A stretch of 50,835 nt of DNA from JAKACU01 sp021821185 (lineage in GTDB: Bacteria; Bacillota; Bacilli; Alicyclobacillales; SLC66). Positions 1 through 8,920 of this stretch are shown here, in pieces; the stretch's first letter is position 1, and each line of letters starts with the position of its first letter. The stretch is from assembly GCA_027343965.1 (NCBI GenBank), contig DAHWJX010000094.1, positions 1 to 50,835 on the forward strand, in the 5' to 3' direction. The position numbers were made by a program, and so were the translations under genes. The notes under the pieces are model-generated. The model was not told where the DNA came from. It saw only the letters and a program-made list of their open reading frames with translations, and made no database searches.

Positions 1-2
1 TA

Positions 3-1136
3 CGCAACATGGGGCGTTACGTGCTTGCTGATGAGTCCGCCCGATTCCAAGCCGACTTCTTGCTGGCGACGTCGCGTGCTGATTTACTTGTCGAAGTGGC
101 TAAGAAGGAACTTGAAGTTGTTCCTGACTTGTATGATTTGACACGTGAAGTCAGTGTTTATGTAGGCATACCCTTTTGCCCGACGCATTGTGCTTATTGT
201 ACATTTCCGGCGTATTCCATGGTGGATAAAGCACGGTATGCGCAAGGCTTTTTAGCGGCCATGATTCAGGAAATGAAAGCTATGGGTGATATCCTGCGTG
301 AGTTCGGTGTGCGCGTGACCTCTGTGTACATCGGCGGAGGGACACCGACGAGTCTGCAAGCTGCGGAATTGGGCCATATGCTTGAAGCGATTTACCGCTA
401 CATCCCTTCTAGTGGGTCCTGGCGAGAATTATCTGTGGAAGCAGGTCGAGCGGATACGATAACGAAAGATCGTGTTCGTGTCATGCGCAGTTTTGGCGTG
501 AATCGGATCAGCGTCAATCCACAATCGTTTCACGACGATACACTACAAAGGATTGGTCGAGGTCATCGATCAGGCATTGTGCCACAACGATTTACTTTGT
601 GTCGAGATGAAGGATTTGACAACATCAACATGGATTTGATTTTGGGTCTGCCTGGGGAAGATTTGTCTAATGTTATCGATTCTGTTTCGCAAACACTTGC
701 CTTGCAACCTGATGCGGTTACGTTACACACGCTCTCGTACAAAAGAACGTCGGTTGTCAATCGTGAACGTGATCGTTTTGCGGTGGCCGACGATGACACG
801 ATCAAGGCCATGATGCAACATGCTGATCGGGAAGTGCGACATGCGGGGTTCGAACCATATTATCTATACCGCCAAAAAGATATTTTGGCGAACTTAGAGA
901 ATATCGGATACTCAATGCCTGGTAAAGAGGGCATTTATAATATCTGTATCATCGAAGAAGCGCAAACGATTGTTGGCATTGGCGGTGGTTCCGCGAGCAA
1001 ATGGGTGATGCCGGATTCGCGTAAAATCACATCACATCAGAATCCGCGTGAACCTTCTGCATACGTGGCAACGATTGATCAGGTGATTGCCAAAAAAGAG
1101 AAATTATTGCGTTCCGTTCTTAAATACAAAGCTTGA
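3..1136 (+). CDS. hemZ: HemZ-type radical SAM protein, 5' truncated by window edge
   Basis: Radical SAM protein of the coproporphyrinogen dehydrogenase HemZ branch, related to oxygen-independent HemN. The 4Fe-4S motif CPTHCAYC is visible (Cys at residues 57, 61 and 64 counted from the first Met at position 9), followed by the SAM-binding YIGGGTPTSL. HemZ proteins are near 500 residues and have about 100 or more residues before the CxxxCxxC motif. The frame is open to the left edge, so the true start lies outside the window and the Met at position 9 is internal. In Bacillus hemZ is unlinked to the main hem operon, and its exact in vivo role (haem synthesis or another radical reaction) is less certain than the family label. 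Its TGA stop lies within the -35 box of the next promoter. Confidence 0.85.
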   Translation, partial: RNMGRYVLADESARFQADFLLATSRADLLVEVAKKELEVVPDLYDLTREVSVYVGIPFCPTHCAYCTFPAYSMVDKARYAQGFLAAMIQEMKAMGDILREFGVRVTSVYIGGGTPTSLQAAELGHMLEAIYRYIPSSGSWRELSVEAGRADTITKDRVRVMRSFGVNRISVNPQSFHDDTLQRIGRGHRSGIVPQRFTLCRDEGFDNINMDLILGLPGEDLSNVIDSVSQTLALQPDAVTLHTLSYKRTSVVNRERDRFAVADDDTIKAMMQHADREVRHAGFEPYYLYRQKDILANLENIGYSMPGKEGIYNICIIEEAQTIVGIGGGSASKWVMPDSRKITSHQNPREPSAYVATIDQVIAKKEKLLRSVLKYKA

Positions 1137-1161
1137 CATGCACCATGGCAATCGTTACTAT
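1133..1161 (+). promoter_or_regulatory. Promoter of the hisS-aspS T-box leader
   Basis: TTGACA at 1133-1138, a 17-base spacer and TACTAT at 1156-1161, close to the vegetative consensus. The -35 box overlaps the hemZ stop codon. Transcription would start near 1168, giving a leader of about 310 bases before hisS. Confidence 0.7.
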
Positions 1162-1167
1162 AACATC

Positions 1168-1441
1168 TAAATTCCATATGTGTCTGTGATCAGGAGAGTA
1201 CTGTTTGTAATGCGCGCAGAGAGAGGCGGGTCTCCGGCTGCAAGCCCCCTTACGTGTTCGTACAGGAAAGACACCTGTGAGACGTCCTATGAAGCAAACG
1301 TGCAAAAGTAGCGACCGGTTATTTCCGTTATCATGATAAGAGGCTATGTGCTCAGACTTATTTTGGCATATAGCGAATGCAGGGTGGCACCGCGATCGAT
1401 CATGGCATCGTTCGTCCCTCAAGGACGAAGGGTGCCTTTTT
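1168..1441 (+). promoter_or_regulatory. T-box riboswitch controlling hisS-aspS
   Basis: The T-box sequence AGGGTGGCACCGCG is present at 1381-1394. It is followed by a terminator hairpin (TTCGTCC 1411-1417, loop CTCAA, GGACGAA 1423-1429, GGTGCC and T5). Stem I shows the GAGAGTA element at 1194-1200, flanked by CAGG 1191-1194 and CTGT 1201-1204. These pair with CCTG 1274-1277 and ACAG 1262-1265. The opposing specifier strand reads GAAAGACAC, so an Asp codon GAC (1270-1272) overlaps a His codon CAC (1272-1274). The family reads uncharged tRNA and permits read-through into synthetase genes. Dual Asp/His reading is my inference and fits the two downstream genes. Confidence 0.9.
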
Positions 1442-1481
1442 GCATAGCATTCTTTCGATGAATGAGAAAAGAGGAAACGTT

Positions 1482-2759
1482 ATGGCGGAGTTTAGTAAAC
1501 CGCGCGGTACGGCGGATATCTTGCCTGATCAGATTCCACAATGGCTCACAGTGGAGCAAGAAGCTAGAAAACAATTTTCTTTGTATCATTTTCATGAGAT
1601 TCGTACGCCGATTTTTGAGCATACCGAAGTTTTCGAACGCGGTGTCGGGGATACCACCGATATTGTGCAAAAAGAGATGTATACGTTTAAAGATCGCGCT
1701 GATCGATCCATTACGTTGCGCCCAGAGGGTACAGCCGGCGTGGTGCGCGCTTTTGTAGAAGCAAAAATGTATGGGGGCCCACTGCCTGCGAAGTTGTTTT
1801 ATATCGGCCCTATGTTTCGTTATGAGGCGCCACAAGCAGGACGCTTTCGACAATTGCACCAATACGGTGTTGAAGTCATCGGTTCCGATGATCCTCGAGT
1901 CGACGCGGAAGTCATCGAACTTGCTTACCGTTACTTGCGATCCGTAGGCGCAGATGCGCACCTAGAGATCAATTCGGTCGGTTGTCCGACTTGTCGCGCA
2001 CGGCATAAAGAAGCACTGATTGCGCATCTGACGCCTGTTAAGGATCAACTATGCGATGATTGCCAGGGACGGTTAACCAAAAATCCTTTGCGAATTTTGG
2101 ACTGTAAAAAAGATGCAGACCATCCGGCTGTGAAATCGAGCCCGCTTTTGCTTGATTATCTGTGTGACGACTGTAAGAGTCATTTCACAGAACTCCTGCG
2201 TAGTTTAGACGCATTGCACTTGGCTTATGAGGTTAATCCACGGCTGGTGCGCGGGTTAGATTATTACACGAAAACTGCTTTTGAATTTATTGATGCACGC
2301 ATCGGAGCAAAAAGCACGATTTTGGGTGGCGGTCGCTATAACGGGTTAATCAATATGTTAGGTGGACCTGAAGTACCTGGCATTGGTTTTGCGGGGGGTA
2401 TCGAACGCCTGCTTTTATCACGTAAAGCGGCTGGACTTGATGATGTTGTGCAGGATGAAGTGGATGTTTATATCGTGGCCATGGGTGATGAAGCTAAGAT
2501 GGCAACGGTCACTTTGCTACAAAGTCTTAGGGATCAGCACATCAAAGTCGATACCGATTACACATCTAGAGGTGTCAAGGCACAGATGAAAACCGCGGAT
2601 CGCTTACATGCCAAAGCGGCTATCGTTATCGGTGATGATGAGCTCGCGCAAGGTGCATTTACGATTCGCGATTTGTTCGAAAAGACGCAACAAATGGTAT
2701 CCATTGAACAAATTCCATTCTACTTACAGGGTATATTGAGAAAGGCGGAACAACAGTGA
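1482..2759 (+). CDS. hisS: Histidyl-tRNA synthetase
   Basis: Class II aminoacyl-tRNA synthetase that charges tRNA-His, 425 residues, the usual bacterial length. The histidine-binding signature LVRGLDYYTKTAFEF and the motif GGGRYNGL are present, and the C-terminal anticodon-binding domain covers about the last 95 residues. The start at ATG 1482 (MAEFSKPRGTADILP) is preceded by GAGGAAA. An in-frame ATG at 1458 is a poorer alternative, and frames opening near 1377 begin inside the T-box and can be excluded. The gene ends in a GTGA overlap with aspS, so the two are translationally coupled and share the T-box. Confidence 0.97.
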   Translation: MAEFSKPRGTADILPDQIPQWLTVEQEARKQFSLYHFHEIRTPIFEHTEVFERGVGDTTDIVQKEMYTFKDRADRSITLRPEGTAGVVRAFVEAKMYGGPLPAKLFYIGPMFRYEAPQAGRFRQLHQYGVEVIGSDDPRVDAEVIELAYRYLRSVGADAHLEINSVGCPTCRARHKEALIAHLTPVKDQLCDDCQGRLTKNPLRILDCKKDADHPAVKSSPLLLDYLCDDCKSHFTELLRSLDALHLAYEVNPRLVRGLDYYTKTAFEFIDARIGAKSTILGGGRYNGLINMLGGPEVPGIGFAGGIERLLLSRKAAGLDDVVQDEVDVYIVAMGDEAKMATVTLLQSLRDQHIKVDTDYTSRGVKAQMKTADRLHAKAAIVIGDDELAQGAFTIRDLFEKTQQMVSIEQIPFYLQGILRKAEQQ

Positions 2760-4528
2760 ACCGGACACATCATGCTGGACAATTGCGTAGCGAAAATGCA
2801 GGGCAAGTGGTGACCCTATCAGGATGGGTGCAACGTCGACGTGATTTGGGTGGCGTTATTTTTGTTGATTTGCGTGATCGAAGCGGCATTGTACAATTGG
2901 TTTTTCGCAGTGATGTTAATAATGAGGCATTACAGCTTGCCGATCGCTTGCGTAGTGAATATGTCATTCGTTGTACAGGAACAGTGATCTTGCGAGACAA
3001 GGAAGCGATTAATCCAAAACTCCTAACGGGTCAAGTCGAAGTGACTGTGGATGAATTGGTGATTTTTAATGCGGCAAAAACACCGCCGTTTGCCATTGAA
3101 GATGATGTGGACGTCGATGAATCCGTGCGCCTTCGTTATCGGTATTTAGATTTGCGTCGTCCTGTTATGCAACAAACGTTTATGCTACGCCACAACGTAA
3201 CAAAAGTGTTTCGCGATTATTTGGATGAAAAAGGTTTCTTGGAAATCGAGACACCAATGCTAACAAAAAGCACGCCTGAAGGTGCGCGCGATTATCTTGT
3301 ACCTTCTCGCCTGCACCCTTCGGAATTTTATGCGTTACCACAATCACCACAGCTGTTTAAACAATTGCTGATGGTAGCTGGATATGAAAAGTACTTTCAA
3401 ATCGTGCGTTGTTTCCGTGATGAAGATTTGCGTGCGGATAGGCAACCTGAATTTACGCAGGTCGATATCGAAACGTCGTTTTTAAGTAAAGAAGAACTGC
3501 AAGACATGATGGAAAAGATGATTGCTGATGTTTTTAAAAAGACGATGAATATCGATATAGCATTGCCATTCACACACATGACCTATGACGAAGCCATGGG
3601 GCGTTATGGTTCGGACAAGCCTGATTTGCGCTTCGGATTAGAACTTGTTGATTTGTCTGATGCGGTGAAAAATGCGTCATTCAAAGTATTTGCGGATGTC
3701 ATTGCAGCAGGTGGACAGGTAAAAGCGATCGTCGCACCGGGATGTGGCAGCTACAGTCGCAAAGACATCGATGATCTTTCGAAAATCGCTGCTCGCTTTA
3801 GGGCAAAAGGTCTAGCGTGGATGATTGTAGAACAAACGGGGCTTCGCTCGTCGATCACGAAGTTTTTCACCGATGACGAGTTGCAAGCGATCGTACAGAC
3901 TACGGGCGCAAAGCCGGGGGATTTGGTACTTTTTGTGGCCGATAAAAAGAAAGTTGTCGCAGATGCTCTGGGCGCCCTTCGCAGTCATTTCGGTAAAGTG
4001 CTTAACCTGATCGAAGAAAATAAACTGTCGTTTTTGTGGGTGACTGATTTCCCTCTTTTGTCTTATGATGAGGAGGAGAAAAGATATGTATCGGAACACC
4101 ATCCTTTTACGATGCCTGTTGAGGAAGACATTCCACTTCTTGACAGTGATCCGGAGGCGGTAAAGGCTCAGGCATACGACATGGTTTTAAACGGTTTTGA
4201 AATTGGCGGAGGATCGATGAGGATCTATCAGCGTCCTGTGCAAGAATTGATTTTTTCAAAACTTGGTTTTAGTCAGGAAGAGGCTAAAGAGAAGTTTGGC
4301 TTTTTGCTTGAAGCATTTGAATATGGCACACCTCCGCATGGCGGGATTGCTTTAGGGCTTGATCGTATCATCATGATTATGGCCAAACAATCTTCCTTGC
4401 GTGAAGTGATTGCGTTCCCGAAAACGGCGAGTGGGACTTGTCAGATGACGGACGCTCCTTCAAGCGTGTCGCAAGCACAATGGGATGTGCTTCATCTACT
4501 GCCACAGGTCGTTGAAAAAACGAAATAA
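2756..4528 (+). CDS. aspS: Aspartyl-tRNA synthetase
   Basis: Class IIb synthetase charging tRNA-Asp, 590 residues. It has an N-terminal OB-fold anticodon domain (about 1-105), a catalytic core with the flipping-loop region and STPEGARD, the bacterial GAD insertion (about 290-400), and motif 3 GIALGLDRI near the C terminus. It starts with GTG 2756 overlapping the hisS stop, with AAAGGCGG upstream. Whether this enzyme also charges tRNA-Asn (non-discriminating type) cannot be settled from the sequence alone. It is the second gene of the T-box operon. Confidence 0.97.
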   Translation: MNRTHHAGQLRSENAGQVVTLSGWVQRRRDLGGVIFVDLRDRSGIVQLVFRSDVNNEALQLADRLRSEYVIRCTGTVILRDKEAINPKLLTGQVEVTVDELVIFNAAKTPPFAIEDDVDVDESVRLRYRYLDLRRPVMQQTFMLRHNVTKVFRDYLDEKGFLEIETPMLTKSTPEGARDYLVPSRLHPSEFYALPQSPQLFKQLLMVAGYEKYFQIVRCFRDEDLRADRQPEFTQVDIETSFLSKEELQDMMEKMIADVFKKTMNIDIALPFTHMTYDEAMGRYGSDKPDLRFGLELVDLSDAVKNASFKVFADVIAAGGQVKAIVAPGCGSYSRKDIDDLSKIAARFRAKGLAWMIVEQTGLRSSITKFFTDDELQAIVQTTGAKPGDLVLFVADKKKVVADALGALRSHFGKVLNLIEENKLSFLWVTDFPLLSYDEEEKRYVSEHHPFTMPVEEDIPLLDSDPEAVKAQAYDMVLNGFEIGGGSMRIYQRPVQELIFSKLGFSQEEAKEKFGFLLEAFEYGTPPHGGIALGLDRIIMIMAKQSSLREVIAFPKTASGTCQMTDAPSSVSQAQWDVLHLLPQVVEKTK

Positions 4529-4541
4529 GCCTGTTGGACAT

Positions 4542-4550
4542 TGGTATAAA
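4542..4550 (+). promoter_or_regulatory. Candidate extended -10 promoter upstream of ltaE
   Basis: TGGTATAAA at 4542-4550 is an extended -10 element (TGn followed by TATAAA). No good -35 is seen 17 bases upstream (GAAATA). It would put the transcription start just before the ltaE ATG, leaving a very short leader, so it is a tentative call. Confidence 0.3.
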
Positions 4551-4561
4551 GGGATGTTTTT

Positions 4562-5605
4562 ATGATCGATTTGCGCAGTGACACGGTGACTAAGCCTACG
4601 CCTGCTATGCGCGCAGCCATGGCTAATGCAGAAGTCGGCGATGATGTCTATGGTGAAGATAAGACGGTGATTGCGTTAGAAGAGACAGCTGCTCAACTTT
4701 TTGGAAAAGAGGCTGCGCTGTTTGTAACAAGCGGGACGCAAGGCAATCAGGTGGCAGTTTTGACGCACACGCGACCCTCACAAGAGGTTATCGTCGAATC
4801 GCAAGCGCATATTTATTTTTATGAAGTTGGGGCGATGGCTGCTTTGGCAGGTGTTCAGGTGCGCACCGTGGCTGGTGTCCACGGACAAATGCGCCCTGAT
4901 GATGTGTTACAAGCGATCCGCAATGATGACATCCATTTTCCACAGACGTCACTGATCTGTCTTGAAAATACGCATAATCGCGCTGGAGGAGCTGTCTTAC
5001 CCCTGGCTTACATGGATGAGATTCGGACGATTGCAAGGGAAAGGAAGATAGCCATCCACTTAGATGGTGCGCGTTTATTCCATGCATCTATCGCCACGGG
5101 TCAACCTGTTGCTGAATTTGCAAACCGTGCCGACAGTGTGCAAGTATGTCTGTCAAAAGGATTGTCAGCACCGATTGGATCAATCCTCGCGGGGTCACGT
5201 GATTTTATCCATAGAGCGCGCAAATGGAGAAAGGCGCTAGGTGGGGGAATGCGCCAGGTTGGTGTACTGGCAGCGCCCGGGTTGATCGCTCTTACACAAA
5301 TGGTGGATCGGTTACAAGATGATCATGATCGTGCCAAGAGTCTGGCTCTTGCGCTGTCGCAAATGCCTGATGTAGTTATAGACCTTGATCATGTAGAAAC
5401 CAACATCGTGATTGCAAATATCACGAAATTGCGTTGTTCTCCGGATGAATTTTTGCATGATCTAGCAAAGGAAGGCGTTCTTGCATCTAATTTCGGTGAT
5501 GGACTGATTCGATTTGTGACACATTTAGGCATCGAGGATGACGATATTGAGCGGGCCATCATGGTGATTTATCAAGTAGTGCAATCGCACAAGCAGATCG
5601 CGTAA
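4562..5605 (+). CDS. ltaE: Low-specificity L-threonine aldolase
   Basis: PLP-dependent fold-type I aldolase that cleaves L-threonine and L-allo-threonine to glycine and acetaldehyde, 347 residues. The N terminus IDLRSDTVTKPT is diagnostic. The cofactor-contacting Asp is in HLDGAR (Asp168) and the Schiff-base Lys in CLSKGLSAPIG (Lys199). ATG 4562 follows a weak GGGATG. The gene sits between the synthetase operon and rarA, 17 bases from rarA, and is probably cotranscribed with it. Substrate stereospecificity cannot be told from sequence. Confidence 0.93.
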   Translation: MIDLRSDTVTKPTPAMRAAMANAEVGDDVYGEDKTVIALEETAAQLFGKEAALFVTSGTQGNQVAVLTHTRPSQEVIVESQAHIYFYEVGAMAALAGVQVRTVAGVHGQMRPDDVLQAIRNDDIHFPQTSLICLENTHNRAGGAVLPLAYMDEIRTIARERKIAIHLDGARLFHASIATGQPVAEFANRADSVQVCLSKGLSAPIGSILAGSRDFIHRARKWRKALGGGMRQVGVLAAPGLIALTQMVDRLQDDHDRAKSLALALSQMPDVVIDLDHVETNIVIANITKLRCSPDEFLHDLAKEGVLASNFGDGLIRFVTHLGIEDDDIERAIMVIYQVVQSHKQIA

Positions 5606-5622
5606 AGAGGGACGATCAAGAC

Positions 5623-6906
5623 ATGGAAGACTGGGGAAGTATCCCCCTGCCAGAACGAATGCGACCGCAGACACTTGAGGATTATGTAGGACAGCAGCAT
5701 TTGGTGGGTGACGGTGGGTTACTACGCAACTTAATCGATGCGCATCGTCTCGTTTCGTTAGTGCTATGGGGGCCTCCTGGTACGGGAAAAACAACGCTTG
5801 CAAAACTCTTGTCGAGTGTCGCAAAGGCTCGCTTTATTGAGCTTTCTGCTGTCACTTCGGGTGTTAAGGAACTGCGCGAAGCATTTGTACAGGCGCAAGA
5901 GGAACGAAATTTCTATGGTGTATCTACAGTCCTTTTTGTTGACGAAATTCATCGCTTTTCTAAGGCGCAACAAGATAGTTTGCTGCCTGCCATTGAGCAG
6001 GGTACCGTCATTTTTATTGGTAGTACAACACAAAACCCGCATATCTGCCTGACGCCGGCGTTACAAAGCCGTTTGCAAATTTGTGAGTTATTATCGTTAA
6101 CGCACGATCAGATCAAAATGGGACTAGAGCGTGCATTGATCGATGAAAAACATGGTCTAAGTTTGTCTTTGGACAGTGTATCGAAAGAAGCTTTTGATTT
6201 GTTAATCACACGCTCTGGCGGTGACTTGCGAAAGGCCATGCTCGGTCTTGAGTGGAGTGCAATGTACGCTTTATCTCACGGCGACCAACTCATTGAAGCG
6301 AAACACGTTGCAAAAGCAATGCAGGCTACAGCTTTTGTTGATGAATCGTCGTTGTATGATTTGTTGAGCGCATTCGGTAAATCGTTACGTGGTAGTGACA
6401 GTGATGCCGCTTTGTATTGGTTTTTGCGAATGACTGAAGCTGGCGTCGATCCTCGGATACCTGTTCGACGTCTTATTGTCCATGCAAGTGAAGATGTGGG
6501 GCTTGCAAGCCCGCAAGCTATGGTACAAGCTGTTTCAGCGATGCAGGTGTTAGATATGGTTGGCATGCCTGAAGCGAGAATACCGATTGCTCAGGCGATT
6601 ATTTTCGTATGTGAGGCTCCAAAATCCAACAGTGTCGTCTTGGCTTTACAAAGTGCAACTGATGTCGTAACCAGATATCCACATGAGCCAGTACCTGCTT
6701 ATTTGCGTGATCGACACTTCCCACGATTGGGTGATCAGGATGCGAAATACTTGTATCCGCATGATTATCCACATCATTATGTAAAGCAAACCTATTTGCC
6801 AGAGGCTTTACAAGATCAAGTCTTTTATCATCCGGGGATAGAAGGCACTGAAGCACGTATTGTCCCACATAAATTACGTAAAACCGAAAAAGAATTGGGT
6901 CTCTGA
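5623..6906 (+). CDS. rarA: Replication-associated recombination protein A (RarA/MgsA AAA+ ATPase)
   Basis: Clamp-loader-like AAA+ ATPase of 427 residues that acts at stalled replication forks. Walker A is GPPGTGKT (residues 50-57), Walker B is LFVDEIHRF (about 104-112), and sensor 1 is in GSTTQNP. The C-terminal region with VRRLIVHASEDVGLA and the tetramerisation domain is typical of the family. The ATG start has AGAGGGACGATCAAG upstream. In Bacillus rarA (yrvN) also lies immediately upstream of cymR, so the local order is conserved. Confidence 0.96.
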   Translation: MEDWGSIPLPERMRPQTLEDYVGQQHLVGDGGLLRNLIDAHRLVSLVLWGPPGTGKTTLAKLLSSVAKARFIELSAVTSGVKELREAFVQAQEERNFYGVSTVLFVDEIHRFSKAQQDSLLPAIEQGTVIFIGSTTQNPHICLTPALQSRLQICELLSLTHDQIKMGLERALIDEKHGLSLSLDSVSKEAFDLLITRSGGDLRKAMLGLEWSAMYALSHGDQLIEAKHVAKAMQATAFVDESSLYDLLSAFGKSLRGSDSDAALYWFLRMTEAGVDPRIPVRRLIVHASEDVGLASPQAMVQAVSAMQVLDMVGMPEARIPIAQAIIFVCEAPKSNSVVLALQSATDVVTRYPHEPVPAYLRDRHFPRLGDQDAKYLYPHDYPHHYVKQTYLPEALQDQVFYHPGIEGTEARIVPHKLRKTEKELGL

Positions 6907-6927
6907 CACCTGTATTTGTGCTATACT
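6903..6927 (+). promoter_or_regulatory. Extended -10 promoter of cymR-iscS
   Basis: TGCTATACT at 6919-6927 is an extended -10 (TGn plus TATACT). Upstream sequence gives no well-spaced -35 (CTGACA at 6903-6908 is too close). A start near 6934 excludes translation starts further upstream and supports starting cymR at 6955 or 6958. Confidence 0.55.
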
Positions 6928-6954
6928 AAAATTTGTGACATGCATGCGGCAAGG

Positions 6955-7383
6955 ATGGTGATTCCCTTTTTAACGGTTTCTACGAAAGGCCGCTACGGAT
7001 TATTGCTCATGATTGATCTTGGTACAGCAGGGCCGGACGGTCCCGTTTCACTTAAGTCAATTGCTGAACGAAAAGGTTTGTCGGATCATTATCTCGAACA
7101 ATTAATTGCACCGCTTCGCAATGCTGGTTTAGTAAAGAGCGTCCGTGGCGCCTATGGCGGTTATTTGTTAGCTAGACCAGCCGATCAAATCACGGCGGGT
7201 GAAGTGTTGGTTGTGTTGGAAGGACCCATCGCAGTGGTTGAATCAGGTGCCGATGATGGCCTTGATTTGTTTTGGGCTCGTTTACGAAAAAGTGTAGAAC
7301 AAGTACTCGACACGACAACGATTGCCGACTTAATTGATTTGTGGGGTAAAAATGATCCTGGTTCGTTAATGTTTTACATTTAA
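6955..7383 (+). CDS. cymR: Rrf2-family transcriptional regulator, CymR-like
   Basis: Winged-helix Rrf2 regulator of about 142 residues. VSTKGRYGLLLMIDL, LKSIAERKGLSDHYLEQL and VKSVRGAYGGYLLARP are family hallmarks. It has no cysteines, so it cannot bind an Fe-S cluster as IscR does. That fits CymR, the master repressor of cysteine metabolism that works in complex with CysK. The start is placed at ATG 6955 (GTG 6958 is equally possible) because an upstream ATG at 6916 precedes the promoter -10 box. The neighbouring iscS, 18 bases downstream, matches the Bacillus cymR-iscS arrangement. Confidence 0.88.
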   Translation: MVIPFLTVSTKGRYGLLLMIDLGTAGPDGPVSLKSIAERKGLSDHYLEQLIAPLRNAGLVKSVRGAYGGYLLARPADQITAGEVLVVLEGPIAVVESGADDGLDLFWARLRKSVEQVLDTTTIADLIDLWGKNDPGSLMFYI

Positions 7384-7401
7384 AATAAGAAGGATATTTT
7401 C

Positions 7402-8538
7402 GTGGAATCGATCTATTTGGATTATGCAGCAACCACGCCAATTCACCCCGATGTTCATCGGGCAATGGTTCGATCATTAGAAGAAGATTACGGCAACCCT
7501 TCTAGTATCCATCGCGCAGGACGAAGTGCCAAGCAAGTTGTAGAAGATGCCCGTTCCATCGTTGCCAAAGCGCTTGGGGCAAAGGATCATGAGATTATCT
7601 TTACGTCGGGTGGTACTGAGAGTGACGTTCTCGCTTTGACAGGCATCCTGATGGCAGGACAAGCTCGCCATATGGTGACGACATCGATTGAACATCATGC
7701 TGTGTTGCACACTTGCGATTGGCTGGCCGATCTTGGTTACAAGATCACGTATGTGGCACCGCAAAAGGATGGTTCAGTCTCGGTTAAGGACATGCTTCAT
7801 GCTGTGCGATCAGACACCGGGCTTGTGAGTATGATGTGGGTTAATAATGAAACGGGTGCTGTGCAACCTGTGACGGAGTTGGCACAGGCACTTGTCGGAT
7901 CATCTGTGTACTTGCACACAGATGCCGTGCAAGCGATTGGGTCTCTTGCAGTGAATGTAAGAGCCACGCCAGTTGCGGCGCTATCCCTATCAGGACATAA
8001 ATTATTTGGGCCAAAAGGTATCGGTGCCTTGTATTTGCGTTCTGGCACTCCCTTTCGGTCGTTAATAAATGGTGGAACGCAGGAAAGAAATCGCCGTGCC
8101 GGGACTGAAAATATCGCTTCGATTATTGGACTTTCGTATGCAATAGACTTGATTGTGGCAAAGCGAGAAGAGTACGAACGACTCGTGTGCAATCACCGCG
8201 ATCGCTTTTTACGACACATCATGGAAAATGTGGACGGTGTTCGAGAGCACCGCAGTGAAAAGCAGGCGGGACACATCTTGAATATCGCTTTCGATAACGT
8301 ACCTGCAGATATGCTCCTTATTGCGCTTGATCTTGAAGGTGTGTTTGCTTCTGCAGGATCTGCATGTACGGCCGGATCGATTGAACCATCGCATGTGCTC
8401 GTAGCCATGGGATTATCGGATGTGGAAGTGCGGTCTTCTGTACGTTTTAGTTTTTCGCCTTTTGTACATGATCATGATATCGATAGAGCCGCAACCGTAG
8501 TTTGTCATACTGTGAAAAGACTGCGCCATACCTCGTGA
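7402..8538 (+). CDS. iscS: Cysteine desulfurase (IscS/NifS family)
   Basis: PLP enzyme of 378 residues that converts cysteine to alanine and passes persulfide sulfur to acceptors. It has the PLP Lys in SLSGHKLFG (Lys200) and the catalytic Cys in SAGSACTAGS (Cys322) on the class I-type mobile loop. The start is GTG 7402 with AGAAGGAT upstream. In Bacillus the paralogue next to cymR donates sulfur to MnmA for tRNA 2-thiouridine. Here mnmA is not downstream but lies inverted about 34 kb away, so the pair is split. Probably cotranscribed with cymR. Confidence 0.95.
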   Translation: MESIYLDYAATTPIHPDVHRAMVRSLEEDYGNPSSIHRAGRSAKQVVEDARSIVAKALGAKDHEIIFTSGGTESDVLALTGILMAGQARHMVTTSIEHHAVLHTCDWLADLGYKITYVAPQKDGSVSVKDMLHAVRSDTGLVSMMWVNNETGAVQPVTELAQALVGSSVYLHTDAVQAIGSLAVNVRATPVAALSLSGHKLFGPKGIGALYLRSGTPFRSLINGGTQERNRRAGTENIASIIGLSYAIDLIVAKREEYERLVCNHRDRFLRHIMENVDGVREHRSEKQAGHILNIAFDNVPADMLLIALDLEGVFASAGSACTAGSIEPSHVLVAMGLSDVEVRSSVRFSFSPFVHDHDIDRAATVVCHTVKRLRHTS

Positions 8539-8616
8539 ATCCGTGGTTTATGATTGGAAAAAATGGACACGCTGAAAGGTGACATGGGCAAAATCGACCA
8601 GAGGAGTGCATTTTAG

Positions 8617-8811
8617 ATGGAACGGTGTCCGCACTGCAACAGCAGAGATATCGGGAAAATAGGTAACAATCAATTTTATTGTTGGAATTGTTATATGGAA
8701 TTTGCGTTAGTAGGCGATCAGGTTCGAATTTACCATGTGGACGAAGATGGCAGTTTGGTTGCCTTTTCACCTGAGGTTTTGGAGCAAGACACACCTGCGG
8801 CCGTTTCATAG
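8617..8811 (+). CDS. Small zinc-ribbon protein of unknown function
   Basis: A 64-residue protein with two CxxC knuckles, CPHC (residues 4-7) and CWNC (22-25), spaced as in a rubredoxin-like zinc ribbon. An acidic tail follows. The AGAGGAG ribosome site lies 10 bases before ATG 8617. A terminator directly follows the stop, so it ends the cymR-iscS transcription unit or is expressed alone. I do not recognise a characterised family. A role in nucleic-acid or protein contacts is possible but not shown. Confidence 0.75.
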   Translation: MERCPHCNSRDIGKIGNNQFYCWNCYMEFALVGDQVRIYHVDEDGSLVAFSPEVLEQDTPAAVS

Positions 8812-8820
8812 CACTACCTT

Positions 8821-8855
8821 GGGAGACAGCGAGGAATCGTACGGTCTCCTTTTTG
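8821..8855 (+). terminator. Intrinsic terminator after the zinc-ribbon gene
   Basis: GGAGAC at 8822-8827 pairs with GTCTCC at 8844-8849, followed by T5 at 8850-8854. Confidence 0.7.
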
Positions 8856-8871
8856 TTTCTTCTATTTTTAC

Positions 8872-8900
8872 TTGCAAAGACGATAAATATCTGATATATT
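8872..8900 (+). promoter_or_regulatory. Promoter of the tRNA-Ile gene
   Basis: TTGCAA at 8872-8877, a 17-base spacer and TATATT at 8895-8900, with an extended TG at 8892-8893. The tRNA begins 20 bases after the -10 box. Confidence 0.7.
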
Positions 8901-8920
8901 ATATCTCGTTGTTCTATTAA

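Noticed and set aside
1377..1481. An earlier in-frame ATG for hisS at 1377
   Set aside because: It lies within the T-box sequence and terminator; ATG 1482 has the ribosome site and matches the family N terminus.
6955..7383. Rrf2 regulator as IscR or NsrR
   Set aside because: No cysteines are present, so no Fe-S cluster can bind; CymR fits with adjacent iscS.
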